NCBI GenBank assembly: GCA_030410095.1
Contig: JAUFRC010000002.1
Span: 246,402-310,401 of the forward strand
Origin: Paracoccus cavernae
GTDB taxonomy: Bacteria > Pseudomonadota > Alphaproteobacteria > Rhodobacterales > Rhodobacteraceae
Direction of reading: 5' to 3'
DNA: 64,000 bases
The translations under genes were made by a program, and so were the position numbers. Position 1 is the stretch's first letter; every line of letters begins with the position of its first letter. The notes below the pieces were generated by a model. That model had not been told where the DNA came from and made no database searches. It saw nothing but the letters and a program-made list of their open reading frames with translations. Positions 27,876-38,066 of the stretch are shown here, piece by piece.

Positions 27876-28964
27876 TCAGTAACGGCCGAGCCAATGGCCA
27901 TAGGGCGGCGGAAGGACGCTCGACAGCTCCTCGATCTTGAGCGTACGCGCCGCCTCATAGGCCCAATGGGGATTGGCGAGATGAGCCTTTCCGACCAGAA
28001 CCACATCCAGCTCGCCTTTGGCGACCGCCGCTTCGGCAACGTTAGGCTCGCCGAAATTCCAGGCGCTTGCGACCGGAATGCCGGCCTCGGTACGGATGCG
28101 CCGCGCGATCGGACCCATAAAGCCCATCGACCACGGGATCGTATTCTCGGGCGTCGAGAAGCCGATGCTCGTATCCAACAGATCCATGCCGTCGGCCTTG
28201 AGATTTCGCGCCAGAGCCACGGATTCGGCGAGATCCTCGTCGACCCTTCCGTTGAATTCGGTCACGCCGAAACGCACCGTCAGCGGATATTCCTCGGGCC
28301 AGACCGCGCGCACGGCGGCGAAAGTCTCGCGCAGGAAGCGGCTGCGGTTCTCGAAACTGCCGCCATAGGAATCCGTGCGCTGGTTGGCCTCTTTCGAGAA
28401 GAAGGTCTGCGCGAGATAGCCGTGGGCGAAATGCAGCTCGAGCCATTCGAAACCGGCAGCGCGGGCGCGTTTGGCGGCGGCAACGAAATCGTCGCGGACG
28501 CGGGTGATATCGGCAAGCGTCATTTCGCGCGGGACCTTGCTCAGCTGTCCGCCGAACGGAATGGCCGAAGGGGCGATGGTCTCCCAACCGCGCGGATCCT
28601 CTGTCGGAATATGGTCGTCGCCTTCCCACGGGTTGTTGGCGCTCGCCTTGCGGCCGGCATGCCCGATCTGGATCCCCGGAACCGCGCCGAAGGATTTGAT
28701 CGCGCGCACGATCGGGGCGAAGGCCTCGGCATGGGCATCGCTCCAGATGCCGGTGCAATCGGGGGTGATGCGGCCCTCTGGCGACACGCCGGTTGCCTCG
28801 ATCACAACCAGCCCCGCACCACCGCGCGCTTGCGCGGCATAGTTGAACAAATGCCAATCATTGGCGATGCCGTCACGCGCCGAATATTGGCACATCGGTG
28901 CGACGCCGATGCGGTTGCGGAGGGTAACGCCCTTGAGCTGAAAGGGCTGAAAAAGTGCTGACAT
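27876..28964 (-). CDS. Old yellow enzyme, YqjM/XenA-like
   Basis: 362 residues, intact. FMN-binding NADPH:enone oxidoreductase. VAPMCQYSA carries the Cys and Tyr typical of the thermophilic-like OYE class, IGHAGRKAS and LHFAHGYLAQTFFS (His-x-x-His) form the substrate pocket, and VLVGKAHLANPHW closes the barrel. It reduces activated C=C bonds or nitro groups. The ATG at 28964 is chosen because the barrel starts there. Downstream of the FGE gene, same strand, with 133 bases between. Confidence 0.92.
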   Translation of the reverse strand: MSALFQPFQLKGVTLRNRIGVAPMCQYSARDGIANDWHLFNYAAQARGGAGLVVIEATGVSPEGRITPDCTGIWSDAHAEAFAPIVRAIKSFGAVPGIQIGHAGRKASANNPWEGDDHIPTEDPRGWETIAPSAIPFGGQLSKVPREMTLADITRVRDDFVAAAKRARAAGFEWLELHFAHGYLAQTFFSKEANQRTDSYGGSFENRSRFLRETFAAVRAVWPEEYPLTVRFGVTEFNGRVDEDLAESVALARNLKADGMDLLDTSIGFSTPENTIPWSMGFMGPIARRIRTEAGIPVASAWNFGEPNVAEAAVAKGELDVVLVGKAHLANPHWAYEAARTLKIEELSSVLPPPYGHWLGRY

Positions 28965-29097
28965 TCTGCGTTCCTGGGTCGGGGCGGATAGGGACGTCCC
29001 GAAAAACAGGACAGAATGCATTCAACCAATTTGTCTTCGTTCAGGTTCCGGCAGAAAGCTGCACTGCGGCATTGCGTAGCGTCACTTTTGTCGGCGG

Positions 29098-30060
29098 TCA
29101 GGAACGGCTCGGAAGGCGGAGCACACAGCGGAAGCCGACATGGCTGGTCGAGGTATCGACCGGCTCAGGATGACGCGCGGCGGGGCGGTAGCGCCGGCAG
29201 TAATTCGGCGCGCACAGATGCGAGCCGCCCTTGAGAACCTTGCGCGCGATCGGGGACCCGGGCTGGGCGAAATCATGGCTGCCTACGGCCGAGAGCTGGC
29301 GGGGATTTTGCGGGATGCAGCAGGCTTTGGCCGCATCGGCAGCGTGGCGGCCGGTCCAGAAATCCGAGGTCCATTCCCAGACATTGCCGATCATGTCGTA
29401 AAGCCCGTAGCCATTGGGCGGAAAGGCCCCGACCGGCGAGGTCAGCGGCCAGCCGTCGCTCTCGAGGTTCTCGTGCGGAAACCGGCCCTGCCAAAGATTG
29501 GCCAAGTGACGACCCTCGGGCATCAGCTCGTCGCCCCAGGCATAGTCGCGATCCTCCAGACCGCCACGCGCCGCGAATTCCCATTCGGCTTCGCTCGGCA
29601 GATCCTTGCCCGCCCAATGCGCATAGGCGAGCGCGTCGTCATAGGAGACATGGGTGACCGGATGATCGGCGAGCCCGTCGAGGCTGCTTTGCGGGCCGCG
29701 CGGATGGCGCCAATCGGCCCCGAAGCTGAAGCTCCACCACAAATCCCAGCGCGACAGGGGCACAGGATGGGGAGGCTGCGTGAAAACCAGCGAGCCCGCG
29801 CGCAGCATCTCGGGCAGGGCGCCGGGATAGTCCTTGGCATCGGGTGCGATCTCGGCCGTGGTGACATGGCCGGTCGCCGCGACGAATTGCGCGAATTGTG
29901 CATTGGTGACGGGGTTGATGTCGATCGCGAAGGGGCTGACGAAGACCGAATGGCACGGCGCTTCCTCGGGATAGAACCGGTCCGATCCCATGCGGAACAG
30001 GCCTCCCGCGAGCGCGACCATCCCGTCGGGAGCAATCTGGGCGGATTCCGGCGTGGTCAT
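29098..30060 (-). CDS. Formylglycine-generating enzyme (sulfatase maturase)
   Basis: 320 residues, intact. Converts the Cys in the C-x-P-x-R motif of sulfatases to formylglycine with O2. GGLFRMGSDRFYPEEAP opens the fold, AYAHWAGKDLPSEAEWEFAA and YDMIGNVWEWTSDFW follow, and GGSHLCAPNYCRRYRPAAR holds the active pair C283 and C288; VGFRC ends it. All catalytic features of a true FGE are present rather than a degenerate SUMF-like protein. The only sulfatase in the window (34762-36261) has a Cys-type motif and is its likely client. Confidence 0.92.
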   Translation of the reverse strand: MTTPESAQIAPDGMVALAGGLFRMGSDRFYPEEAPCHSVFVSPFAIDINPVTNAQFAQFVAATGHVTTAEIAPDAKDYPGALPEMLRAGSLVFTQPPHPVPLSRWDLWWSFSFGADWRHPRGPQSSLDGLADHPVTHVSYDDALAYAHWAGKDLPSEAEWEFAARGGLEDRDYAWGDELMPEGRHLANLWQGRFPHENLESDGWPLTSPVGAFPPNGYGLYDMIGNVWEWTSDFWTGRHAADAAKACCIPQNPRQLSAVGSHDFAQPGSPIARKVLKGGSHLCAPNYCRRYRPAARHPEPVDTSTSHVGFRCVLRLPSRS

Positions 30061-30418
30061 GGCTGCTCGTTCTTTATCTTCCGGTTTGTCGTGATCCTCT
30101 TTTGGCCACAACCGCGGTTCGGGCACAAGCTTTGCGGGGCGGATCAGATCGTATGATAACCGGAGTTATGTAATATACCATCATCCCGCATGGGTGCCGG
30201 TTCGGCGACGGCCCCGGTCACGGCCAGTTGCGCTACTATCGCTTAATCTGCGCGCGGTTTTTCGCGAGATCCAGGATCTTCCGCCCCGCAGCAATCCGCC
30301 AGAGGTTCGCAAATATCGAACGCTACGTTCTTGACGGGACCTCTTTGCCGTTGATGCATCGAACACTAAATTCACGGCAACCAATAGCAAGTCCGCTTCT
30401 TGCGGCAGGAGGAATTCC
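30061..30418. other. Divergent intergenic region, no gene
   Basis: 358 bases between FGE and the luciferase-like gene. It must carry both promoters; an AT-rich stretch near 30150-30180 is the best candidate. The AGGAGG before 30419 belongs to the latter gene. No RNA or ORF with coding character is seen. Confidence 0.5.
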
Positions 30419-31467
30419 ATGAGGGCATTCGGCTTTCTGAGCTTCGGCCATTATATGAACGCACGCGGCTCGCAAACGCGCAACGCCAGCGAAATGCTGA
30501 AACAGGCGGTCGAAATCGGCGTCGGCGCCGACGAGCTTGGCGTGAACGGCGCCTATTTCCGCGTGCATCACTTCGCCAAGCAGCAAACCTCTCCGATGCC
30601 GCTTCTGGCGACGATTGCGGCCAAGACCAAGAATATCGAGGTCGGCACCGGCGTGATCGACATGCGCTATGAAAACCCGCTCTATCTCGCGGAAGAAGCT
30701 GCCTCGCTGGATATTCTGGCCGACGGCCGCATCGCGCTCGGCATCAGCCGCGGCTCGCCCGAGACGGTTATTCGCGGCTATGAGGCTTTCGGCTATACTG
30801 GCTCGATCGACGAGCGTGGTGCGGATATCGCGCGCGAAAAGTTCGACCTGTTCCTGCGCGCCATCGACGGCGACCGTCTGGCCAAGGGTGACCGCCAGAT
30901 GGCGGGCGGCCAGCCGCAGGCGATCGAGCCGCGTACCGATACGCTGCGCGACCGCATCTGGTGGGGTTCGGCCACGCGCGATACCGCCGAATGGACCGGT
31001 CGTCAGGGGCTGAACATGATGTCCTCGACGCTGCTGACCGAAGACGGAGGCATGCCCTTCGACGAGCTGCAGGCCGAACAAATCGTGCGCTTCCGCGACG
31101 CCTATCGCAAAGCCGGCCACAAAGGCTCGCCGCGCGTTTCGGTCAGCCGCAGCGTCTTCCCGATCATGAACGATCAGGACCGCGCCTATTTCGGCGGCGC
31201 GGCGAGCGTCATGACGGCGTGGGCATGATCGACGGCTTCCGTTCGACCTTCGGGCGCACCTATGCGGCCGAGCCGGACAAGCTGATCGAGCAGCTGAAAG
31301 CCGACAAGGCGATCGGTCTGGCGGATACGTTGATGCTGACGATTCCGAACCAGCTTGGTCCGGAATACAACCTGCACATTCTGGAATCCTTCGCCAAACA
31401 TGTCGCTCCGGCGCTTGGCTGGAAACCGAACACGGAAGGCCCCGTGCAGGGCGACCAGATCGGGTGA
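30419..31467 (+). CDS. Luciferase-like (LLM) flavin-dependent monooxygenase
   Basis: About 349 residues. FGFLSFGHYM, RVHHFAKQQTSPMPLLATIA, VGTGVIDMRYENPLYLAEEA and ADGRIALGISRGSPE are the LLM fold used by bacterial luciferase, SsuD-like and alkane monooxygenases with reduced FMN. AGGAGG precedes the ATG at 30419. One lost base near 31212 moves the last 85 residues (GMIDGFRSTFGRTYAAEPDK) to another frame. No reductase partner is adjacent. The substrate is open. Confidence 0.87.
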
Positions 31468-31484
31468 CCGGCAAGCAGTCACGC

Positions 31485-31514
31485 AAAAGGGCGGGTCGTC
31501 GGACCCGCCCTTTT
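31485..31514. terminator. Bidirectional terminator between LLM and GMC genes
   Basis: Perfect 13-bp stem AAAAGGGCGGGTC / GACCCGCCCTTTT with a 4-base loop, giving T runs on both strands. It sits between two convergent stops. Confidence 0.92.
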
Positions 31515-31547
31515 CTTTGTCCCAGGCCTTTGCCCAAGCCCGATCCC

Positions 31548-33126
31548 TCAGATCGTGCCTTTTTCCATTTCGGCGGCGATGAACTCGGCCTGACGGATCG
31601 CCAGCGCGACGATGGTCAGGGTCGGTTCTCGGCGGCCGATGTGGTGAAGACCGAACCGTCCGAGACGAAAAGGTTCGCGACATCATGGGATTGCCCCCAT
31701 TTGTTCACCACCCCGTCACGCGGATTTTCCGACATGCGGTTCGTCCCGAGGTTATGGGTCGAGGGATAGGGCGGCGTCGGCAGAACGCGGGTCGCCCCTG
31801 CCGCGCGATAGATCTTTTCTCCCGTCCGGTAGGCGTGATCGCGCATCGCTCGGTCATTGGGGTGATCGTCGTAATGCACGTTCGGGACCGGCAGGCCGAA
31901 CTGGTCCTTGGCCTCGTGGTTCAGTGTGACGCGGTTGGTTTCCTGCGGCAGATCCTCTCCCACGATCCACATGCCGGCCATATTCTCGTAGCTGTCGAGC
32001 GCCGAGGTGAACTCGCGCCCCCAACCGCCCGGATCCATGAACGCCGCCATGAAGGGGATGCCGAGCGACAGGGTTTCCAGCTCGTAGCCGCCGACAAAGC
32101 CGCGATCGGGGCCGTGATGGGCCTCGTCTTGCACGATCCCCGCCATGGTCGTGCCGCGCCACATATGTACGGGCTTTTCGAAGATCGCATAGACCGAGCC
32201 GGTGGTATGGCGCATATAGTTGCGCCCGACCTGCCCCGAGCTGTTGGCCAGCCCGTCGGAAAGCGCTCCGAGGCCGAGGCCAGCAGCAGCCGCGGGCTTT
32301 CGATCGCATTGCCCGCAACCGAGACGATCCGCGCCTGCTGGAACTGTTCGGCGCCGTCCTTGTCGATATAGCGCACGCCGGTCACTTTGCCGGTCTCGTC
32401 ATGCTCGATTCTGGTGGCATGGCAATGGTCGCGCACCTCGAGATTGCCGGTGGCTTCGCCGCGCGGAATATCGGTATAGGCCGCCGACCATTTCGCGCCC
32501 CATTTGCAGCCCTGAAAGCAGAAACCCGTCTGCTGACAGGCCATGCGGTCGTCGTTCTCGACCGAATTGATCGCCATATGGCCGGTCGAAACCTTGGTAT
32601 AGCCGGCCGCCTTCGCGCCCTTTTCCAGAACCAGATAGTTCGTGTTTCCCGGCAGGCCAGGCAGGTCGTTGGTTCGGGTCACGCCCAGCTTTTTCTCGGC
32701 ACGGTCGTAATAGGGTTCCATCTCGGCCAGCGTGATCGGCCAATCAAGAAGGTTCGCGCCGTCGACGGGACCATAGGTGCTCAGCGCCTTGAACTCGTGC
32801 TCCTGAAAGCGCAGGGACGCGCCCGCCCAATGGATCGAGGTTCCGCCGACCGCCTTGACGATCCATGCCGGAAGGTTAGCGAAATCGCGCGCCACCCGCC
32901 AATCGCCCGAGGTGGTGCGCATGTCGCCCCAGCTCAGCTGCGCGAAACTGTCCCATTCGTCGTTGATGTAGTCGTCGGGCAGATAGCGCCCGCCCGCCTC
33001 GAGAGCGACGACCTTGACGCCCTTTTGTGCCAGCTCGTTCGCGAGAACCCCGCCGCCCGAGCCCGTGCCCACGATCACCACGACCGATGCGTCGTCGAGG
33101 GCGAATTTTGCCACTGTATCAGCCAT
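31548..33126 (-). CDS. GMC-family FAD dehydrogenase (gluconate 2-dehydrogenase-type large subunit)
   Basis: About 525 residues. FAD site VVIVGTGSGGGVLANELAQK, GGTSIHWAGASLRFQ, Cys-rich TGFCFQGCKWGAKW, and the C-terminal catalytic region STHNLGTNRM with ENPTLT, which supply the His/Asn pair. Oxidises a sugar, sugar acid or other polyol at the periplasmic side. Lost bases near 32262 and 31622 split it. It follows its TAT small subunit by 11 bases. The usual cytochrome c subunit is not in this cluster, so the electron acceptor is unclear. Confidence 0.88.
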
Positions 33127-33137
33127 ATCCGCCTCCC

Positions 33138-33680
33138 TTACAGCCAGTCGATGTCGTTGAAGCCACGGTTGATGTAGCCGCCCTGCGAATAGCTTTCGCC
33201 CTCGTAACCAAAGAGCGGCCAGATCTCTTTCTGGTTATAAAGCCCCGTCACAAGACCCGCGCGCACCCGCTGGAAGAACGGCGAATGCTCGATCATGCGC
33301 AGCATGACAACGCGGTCTTTCTCCCATCCGGCGGCCAGATAGCTGTCGAAACCCTGCGACTTCGCCACGACATCAAGCGCCGAGACCCCCTCTTCGATCA
33401 GCGCGGCCTGTTCGGGGTCGTCATAGCCCTTGACCGCGACCGCATAGAAACGGTCGGCAATGCGGTCATGGGGATAGATGTCGCGCGCCATCTGGATCAG
33501 CGTCGCCATGGTTTCGGGCTTGAGCGTGGTGGTTTCCACCGCCCATGCGGCATCCGGCGCGGCGACAAAACCGGTGCCCACGACGCAAAGCGCGCCCGCA
33601 GCGATTGCGCGCGACAAAAGGCCCCGCCGTGTCAACCCCCTGACCTTGTGGTCAGCGGGCGCGATGATTGTTTCGTTCAT
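33138..33680 (-). CDS. Gluconate 2-dehydrogenase subunit 3-like protein with TAT signal
   Basis: 180 residues, intact. GLTRRGLLSRAIAAGALCVV is a twin-arginine signal; the mature part carries MATLIQMARDIYPHDRIAD, the subunit 3 signature, and ends with YSQGGYINRGFNDIDWL. It helps export and dock the GMC subunit, which has no signal of its own and is probably carried through the TAT pore with it. Confidence 0.9.
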   Translation of the reverse strand: MNETIIAPADHKVRGLTRRGLLSRAIAAGALCVVGTGFVAAPDAAWAVETTTLKPETMATLIQMARDIYPHDRIADRFYAVAVKGYDDPEQAALIEEGVSALDVVAKSQGFDSYLAAGWEKDRVVMLRMIEHSPFFQRVRAGLVTGLYNQKEIWPLFGYEGESYSQGGYINRGFNDIDWL

Positions 33681-33743
33681 GTCGTTCCTCCCTCCTGTTG
33701 GTCGTCCCGCCTCCTCCCGACGGGGTTGCCTGCTTCGAGACGC

Positions 33744-34136
33744 TTAAAGATAGCGGCCGGCGCGCTGGAGCACTTCGATCTCGTATCCGTCCGGATCCTT
33801 GATGAAGAAAAACCGCGCGATCACCTCGCCTGCCGGCGCGAAATCGACCAGCTTGCGCGGCGCAAGGCCCAGATCGGTCAGGCGGGCATGTTCCGCCGCG
33901 ACATCCGCGACCGAGACCGCAAGATGGCCGTATCCATTGCCGAGATCATAGCTTTCCGTGCCCTTGTTCACGGTCAATTCCAGCTCGAACGTGCTTTCGT
34001 CATTGGCCAGATAGATCAGGGTGAAGCTCTCGAAATCCAGCCGCTCGACCACCTCCAAACCGAAAGCCGCCTTGTAGAAGTCAAGCGAGCGTGCCTCGTT
34101 TGCGACGCGGATCATCGAGTGAATCATTTTGGCCAT
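33744..34136 (-). CDS. gloA: Lactoylglutathione lyase (glyoxalase I)
   Basis: 130 residues, intact. HSMIRVANEARSLDFYKAAF gives the first metal His, ELELTVNKGTESYDLGNGYG the second-strand Glu, GHLAVSV the His, and YEIEVLQR the last Glu. It isomerises the methylglyoxal-glutathione hemithioacetal to S-lactoylglutathione. A single-domain, normal-length member. Confidence 0.92.
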   Translation of the reverse strand: MAKMIHSMIRVANEARSLDFYKAAFGLEVVERLDFESFTLIYLANDESTFELELTVNKGTESYDLGNGYGHLAVSVADVAAEHARLTDLGLAPRKLVDFAPAGEVIARFFFIKDPDGYEIEVLQRAGRYL

Positions 34137-34274
34137 GGGCTGGCGTCCTTTCCGAAATCGTTTGAACCAATTTCAAAAAGTTTTCCGCTCTCGGGGTAGC
34201 ATCATGCTACCACGCGGCGCTTTCGGCGCGAAATCATTCCGCGAATGGCGGCATTTCGGGAAAAGACGTTCCGG

Positions 34275-34586
34275 TCAGGCGGCGCGGGCGACCTGTCTTG
34301 CGGCCTCGCGGAAGGCCTGTGCATTGGTGCCGCGCAGCTCGAGCTGGACCAGACAAGCGCAGCGCAGCAGCGAGGTGAAGTTGACAGGCTCGCCGTCCAG
34401 CATCAACACCTCGGATTGCAGCGTCGACAGAAAGGCGGGCGTTGCTCGCCCTTCGCCTGCGGCAATTTCGTCGAGAATGTCCCAGAACGCCTGTTCAAGC
34501 CGGATCGAGGTGCTTTGCCCGTTCAGCCGGATCTTGCGTGTGACCGGCTGGTAGCGACGACGGTCCTGACGGGAAAAACTTCGCAC
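34275..34586 (-). CDS. Ribbon-helix-helix protein
   Basis: 103 residues. VTRKIRLNGQSTSIRLEQAF then WDILDEIAAGEG is the RHH_4-type ribbon-helix-helix seen in small alphaproteobacterial DNA-binding proteins. The GTG at 34586 gives the natural family start; longer in-frame extension to 34826 has no such support. No target is evident. Confidence 0.65.
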   Translation of the reverse strand: MRSFSRQDRRRYQPVTRKIRLNGQSTSIRLEQAFWDILDEIAAGEGRATPAFLSTLQSEVLMLDGEPVNFTSLLRCACLVQLELRGTNAQAFREAARQVARAA

Positions 34587-34694
34587 ATGGTGATCTTTCC
34601 GAGGCTGGGGTTGATCAATCCTAACAGATCCGCACGCTTTTGCTACCGGCGCGGGCCGGTTCTCCCTCGAACGGATGGGGCCGCGACCGAATGG

Positions 34695-34722
34695 GGAAAG
34701 CGGGGATGGCGCCCCGCTTTCC
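34695..34722. terminator. Terminator after the sulfatase operon
   Basis: Perfect 11-bp stem GGAAAGCGGGG / CCCCGCTTTCC with a 6-base loop, 40 bases past the sulfatase stop. A T run follows it on the plus strand only, so termination on the minus strand rests on the stem. Confidence 0.65.
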
Positions 34723-34761
34723 TTTTGCCCCGAGGGCGTCTCCTGCATCCTAAGGCGCGCA

Positions 34762-36261
34762 TTAACGCAAGGTCGCCTCGCCCTTGGTCTTTTCGGGGTG
34801 GCGTGCGCGCAATTTGGCTGCCGCATCGCCGCGCCCGGTTTGCTCGAGCCAGTCGAGATAGCCCGGCAATTCGCCGCGCGTGTGATAGGGGCCGCCCTCG
34901 CGCAGGACGGTCATCAGCGGATCGACATCGTGATCCGATAGCGCAGCCTGCTCGGCCCACCAATCGGCCAGAAGCTTCGAGGCATGGGCGACGACATCGG
35001 CACGCGCGGGCGCGAGATCGGTGGTCTCGTGCGGGTCCTGCGTGAGGTTGAAAAGCGTCTCGGGTCCGAAATCCTTGAACCCGTCATGCCATGTGCGCAA
35101 GAACAGCCAGTCCTCGCCCTCGAGGCGGAAGCGCACGCCGCGCTGCACCGCCCATGCGCCTTGGCTCAGGACCAGAAATTCGCGGCCTCCTCGTCACCCT
35201 CGAGCAACGCCGGTTTGAAGCTGCGCCCGTCCCAGACCTCGGGAACATTGCCGCCGAGATGGTCGATCAGTGTCGCGGCCCAGTCGAAATGGTAATGCAG
35301 GCCCTGATTGACACTGCCGCGCAGATCGCCGCCCAGATCGGGTGCGCGAATGATCAAAGGCACGTTGCAGGTATATTCGTCGGCAGTCTGGTGGTCGCCC
35401 CAGACGTTCAGCTCGCCCAGATTTTCGCCGTGATCGGCCCCGATGACGATGATCGTCTTGTCGTAAAGCCCCAGTTCTTTGAGCGCTGCGACGAGATGGC
35501 CGATATAGTCGTCGGCATAGCGCACACCCGCATCGTAACCGTCGATCCAGGTCTTTGCCGCCGCGAGATCGGAATCGAGGCCGGTTGGCGCTCGAGATAG
35601 TTCGCATGCCAGTTATGGCCCGAAAATCCGGTCGGCTCCTGCGGGGAATGGGGCCGAAACCGTTCCAGCTTTTGCGCATCACGTCGTCGGTGATCCAACC
35701 TGCGATCGGCGCATCGGCAAAGGGATTGCCCCATTCGGAAGGCGTGCGATAGGGCGTGTGGGGGTCCCAGATGTTGACATGCAGGAAGAAGCCGCGCTCG
35801 CCGTTGCGCTTGAGCCAGTCGATCGCCTGCGGAATGATCTCGTCGGCGGTTTCCATGCCGCCCTTGCCGCAGTTGTGGACCTCGTTGAAGCCGGCATACC
35901 AATGCCAGCAGCCATGCCTTTCGCCGAAAGACGAAAAGGTCGCGGTATAAAGCCCGAGATCACGCAGCTGCTTGAGCCAGCCTTCCTCGTAAAACGTGCC
36001 CGCCCAAGCGCGCTCGCGGCCTTCGCGGAAGGGCTCGCAGGCAAGGCCGCCGTGGTTGACGACGCCGGTGCGAAAGCCGTGACGCCCCGACCACAGCGCG
36101 GTGCGCGACGGATGACAGGGCACGTCCGAGACATAGACGTTATCAAACCGGATGCCCTCGGCGGCGAGCTGGTCGATATTGGGCGAGGTGTCGCGGTGAT
36201 AGCCGTAGCAGCCCAGATGGTCGCGGCGCAGGCTGTCGATGTCGATGTAAAGAACGTTCAT
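34762..36261 (-). CDS. Cys-type sulfatase
   Basis: About 500 residues. MNVLYIDIDSLRRDHLGCYG gives the metal Asp pair. SDVPCHPSRTALWSGRH contains the C-x-P-S-R sulfatase motif, whose Cys becomes formylglycine. ADHGENLG is the second metal site. No signal peptide, so cytoplasmic. It hydrolyses a sulfate ester, presumably the compound taken up by the ABC importer upstream. At least three lost bases (near 35650, 35580 and 35177) split it. Last gene of the operon ROK, permease, ATPase, binding protein, sulfatase. Confidence 0.9.
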
Positions 36262-36288
36262 GTCGCTATCCGTCGGTATCAGAAAGGA

Positions 36289-36312
36289 CGGCCGCGCAGG
36301 AAAGCGCGGCCG
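36289..36312 (-). promoter_or_regulatory. Intra-operon hairpin between binding protein and sulfatase
   Basis: 9-bp perfect stem CGGCCGCGC / GCGCGGCCG, 6-base loop, in the 60-base gap. It likely stabilises the binding-protein mRNA and lowers sulfatase transcription; no T run. Confidence 0.55.
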
Positions 36313-36321
36313 CTCCGTGGA

Positions 36322-37277
36322 TTATTTCACAAAGAGATCAGCAGTATAGTAGTCCGCCGCGGGCAGCGCCTTTTCGAGCTTGCCCTGTTTGACATAGATC
36401 GCGGCCATTCCGTCGAGCCAGCTGTTGATCGTGCCGTCCTTGGATTTCGCGGCCAGATCTTCGGCGGTGAAGCTCGTACCCATCGTCGCCTCCTGCTCCA
36501 GAACGGCGGCATCGACGCCCAGGAAATCGGCGGTGATCTTGATGGTCTCGGCAGGGTTGGCATGGCGCCAGTCGCCTGCCTCTTTCATCACGGCGATGAA
36601 TTTTCCGACCAGTTCGGGCCGGTCGGTCACGGTGGCGGGATTGGTCACGAAAGCTGCCGGAAACTGGTTTTGCGGGAAGTCGGCATTCTTGGCCAGTTCG
36701 ACGATCCCCGGGTTCGCCTTGCGGATCACGTCGACGAACGGATACCAGATCGCCGCCCCGTCGACCTGACCCGAGGCGAAGGCCGAGACCACGGTCGCCG
36801 GATCGGCGGTGACGATTTCCAGATCGTCGCGGCTCATCCCTGCCGCCTCGAGCGCAAGGCCCAGAAGCATATCGCCCGAAGTCCCTCGGGCACGGCGACC
36901 TTCTTGCCCTTGAGGTCGGCAAGCGAGGTCACGCCTTCACGCGCAAGAATGCGGTCCGAGTTTCCGACCGAGCTGATCGCGACGACCCGCGCCTTGTCGG
37001 ATGCGGGCAACCACAAGGCCCCGGCCCGATATAGCCGAAATCGAGACTGTTCGTGCCAAGCGCCTGAATTTGCAGCGGACCGTTGGTGAAGACCTTGGTA
37101 TCGGCGTCAAGCCCATGCTTTTCCCAAAGCCCTGCTCGGTCGCAACGGCAGTCGCCGAAGCCCCCAGAAATCGGCGATATAGCCGACGCGGACCTGATCG
37201 GTCTCGGCCAAAGCCGGATAGGCACCCGACAGGCTGGCAGCGGCAATGGCGGCTGCGATGAAATGGCGGCGTTTCAT
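36322..37277 (-). CDS. ABC substrate-binding protein, sulfonate/nitrate/taurine type
   Basis: About 318 residues. MKRRHFIAAAIAAASLSGAY with PALAE is a signal peptide with Arg pair; then VRVGYIADF, NGPLQIQALGTNSLDFGYIG, LADLKGKKVAVPEG and VDGAAIWYPFVDVIRKANPG are the SsuA/TauA/NMT1 fold. Four lost bases (near 37163, 37133, 37020 and 36886) split the N-terminal half. Linked to the ATPase and permease next to it and to the sulfatase, so a sulfate ester or sulfonate ligand is likely. Confidence 0.88.
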
Positions 37278-37298
37278 GTCTTTCTCCCTGATGGGCCG

Positions 37299-38066
37299 TC
37301 AAGCGGCATTGGCCTGCGAAGGCTGGTGGTAAACGGAATGCCAGACCCGATTGCGGATCGCGGCGAATTCGGGCGAGAGGCGCATCTCCTCGGTGCGGGG
37401 ATGGGGCAGATCGACCTCGATCACCTCGAAAAGCCGCCCCGGACGCGCCGCCATCACGACGACGCGATTGGCGAGATAAACCGCCTCGTCGACATCATGG
37501 GTGATGAACAGGACCGAGCGGCGATCCTCGCCCCAGGTCTGCAAAAGCTGGTCCTGAAGCTTGATCCGCGTCAGGGCGTCCAGCGCGCCGAAGGGCTCGT
37601 CCATGAGCAGGATCTGGGGATCGGCGGCATAGGCGCGCGCGATCGCGCAGCGCTGTTTCATTCCGCCCGAAAGGGTTTTGGGCAGAGCCTCGGCAAAATC
37701 CTGAAGGCCGACCAGCCGCAGATAATGGTCCGAGATCCGGCGCCGCTCGGCTTTGGTTTTTCCGGCAAGGCGCGGCCCGAATTCGACATTTTCGCGAACC
37801 GTCAGCCACGGGAAAAGCGCATATTGCTGGAAGATTACCCCACGCTCGGGGCCCGGGCCACGGATCGGGCGCCCGCCGGCCAGAACCTCGCCTTCGGAAG
37901 GCTGCAACAGCCCCGCCGCAAGATTGAGCGCAGTAGATTTGCCGCAGCCCGACGGGCCGACCATCGTGACGAATTCGCCAGCCGCGATCGTCAGGTTGAG
38001 CTTGTTCAGCACCAGAAGATCCTCGAATTTCATCGAGACATTCCGGAAAAGGATCTCGGAACTCAT
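37299..38066 (-). CDS. ABC importer ATPase, SsuB/TauB type
   Basis: 255 residues, intact. Walker A GPSGCGKST, Q-loop QQYALFPWLTV, signature LSGGMKQR, Walker B LLMDEPFGALDALTR, switch FITHDVDEAVYL. Typical of nitrate/sulfonate/taurine importers. Start at 38066 overlaps the permease stop as ATGA. Confidence 0.94.
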   Translation of the reverse strand: MSSEILFRNVSMKFEDLLVLNKLNLTIAAGEFVTMVGPSGCGKSTALNLAAGLLQPSEGEVLAGGRPIRGPGPERGVIFQQYALFPWLTVRENVEFGPRLAGKTKAERRRISDHYLRLVGLQDFAEALPKTLSGGMKQRCAIARAYAADPQILLMDEPFGALDALTRIKLQDQLLQTWGEDRRSVLFITHDVDEAVYLANRVVVMAARPGRLFEVIEVDLPHPRTEEMRLSPEFAAIRNRVWHSVYHQPSQANAA

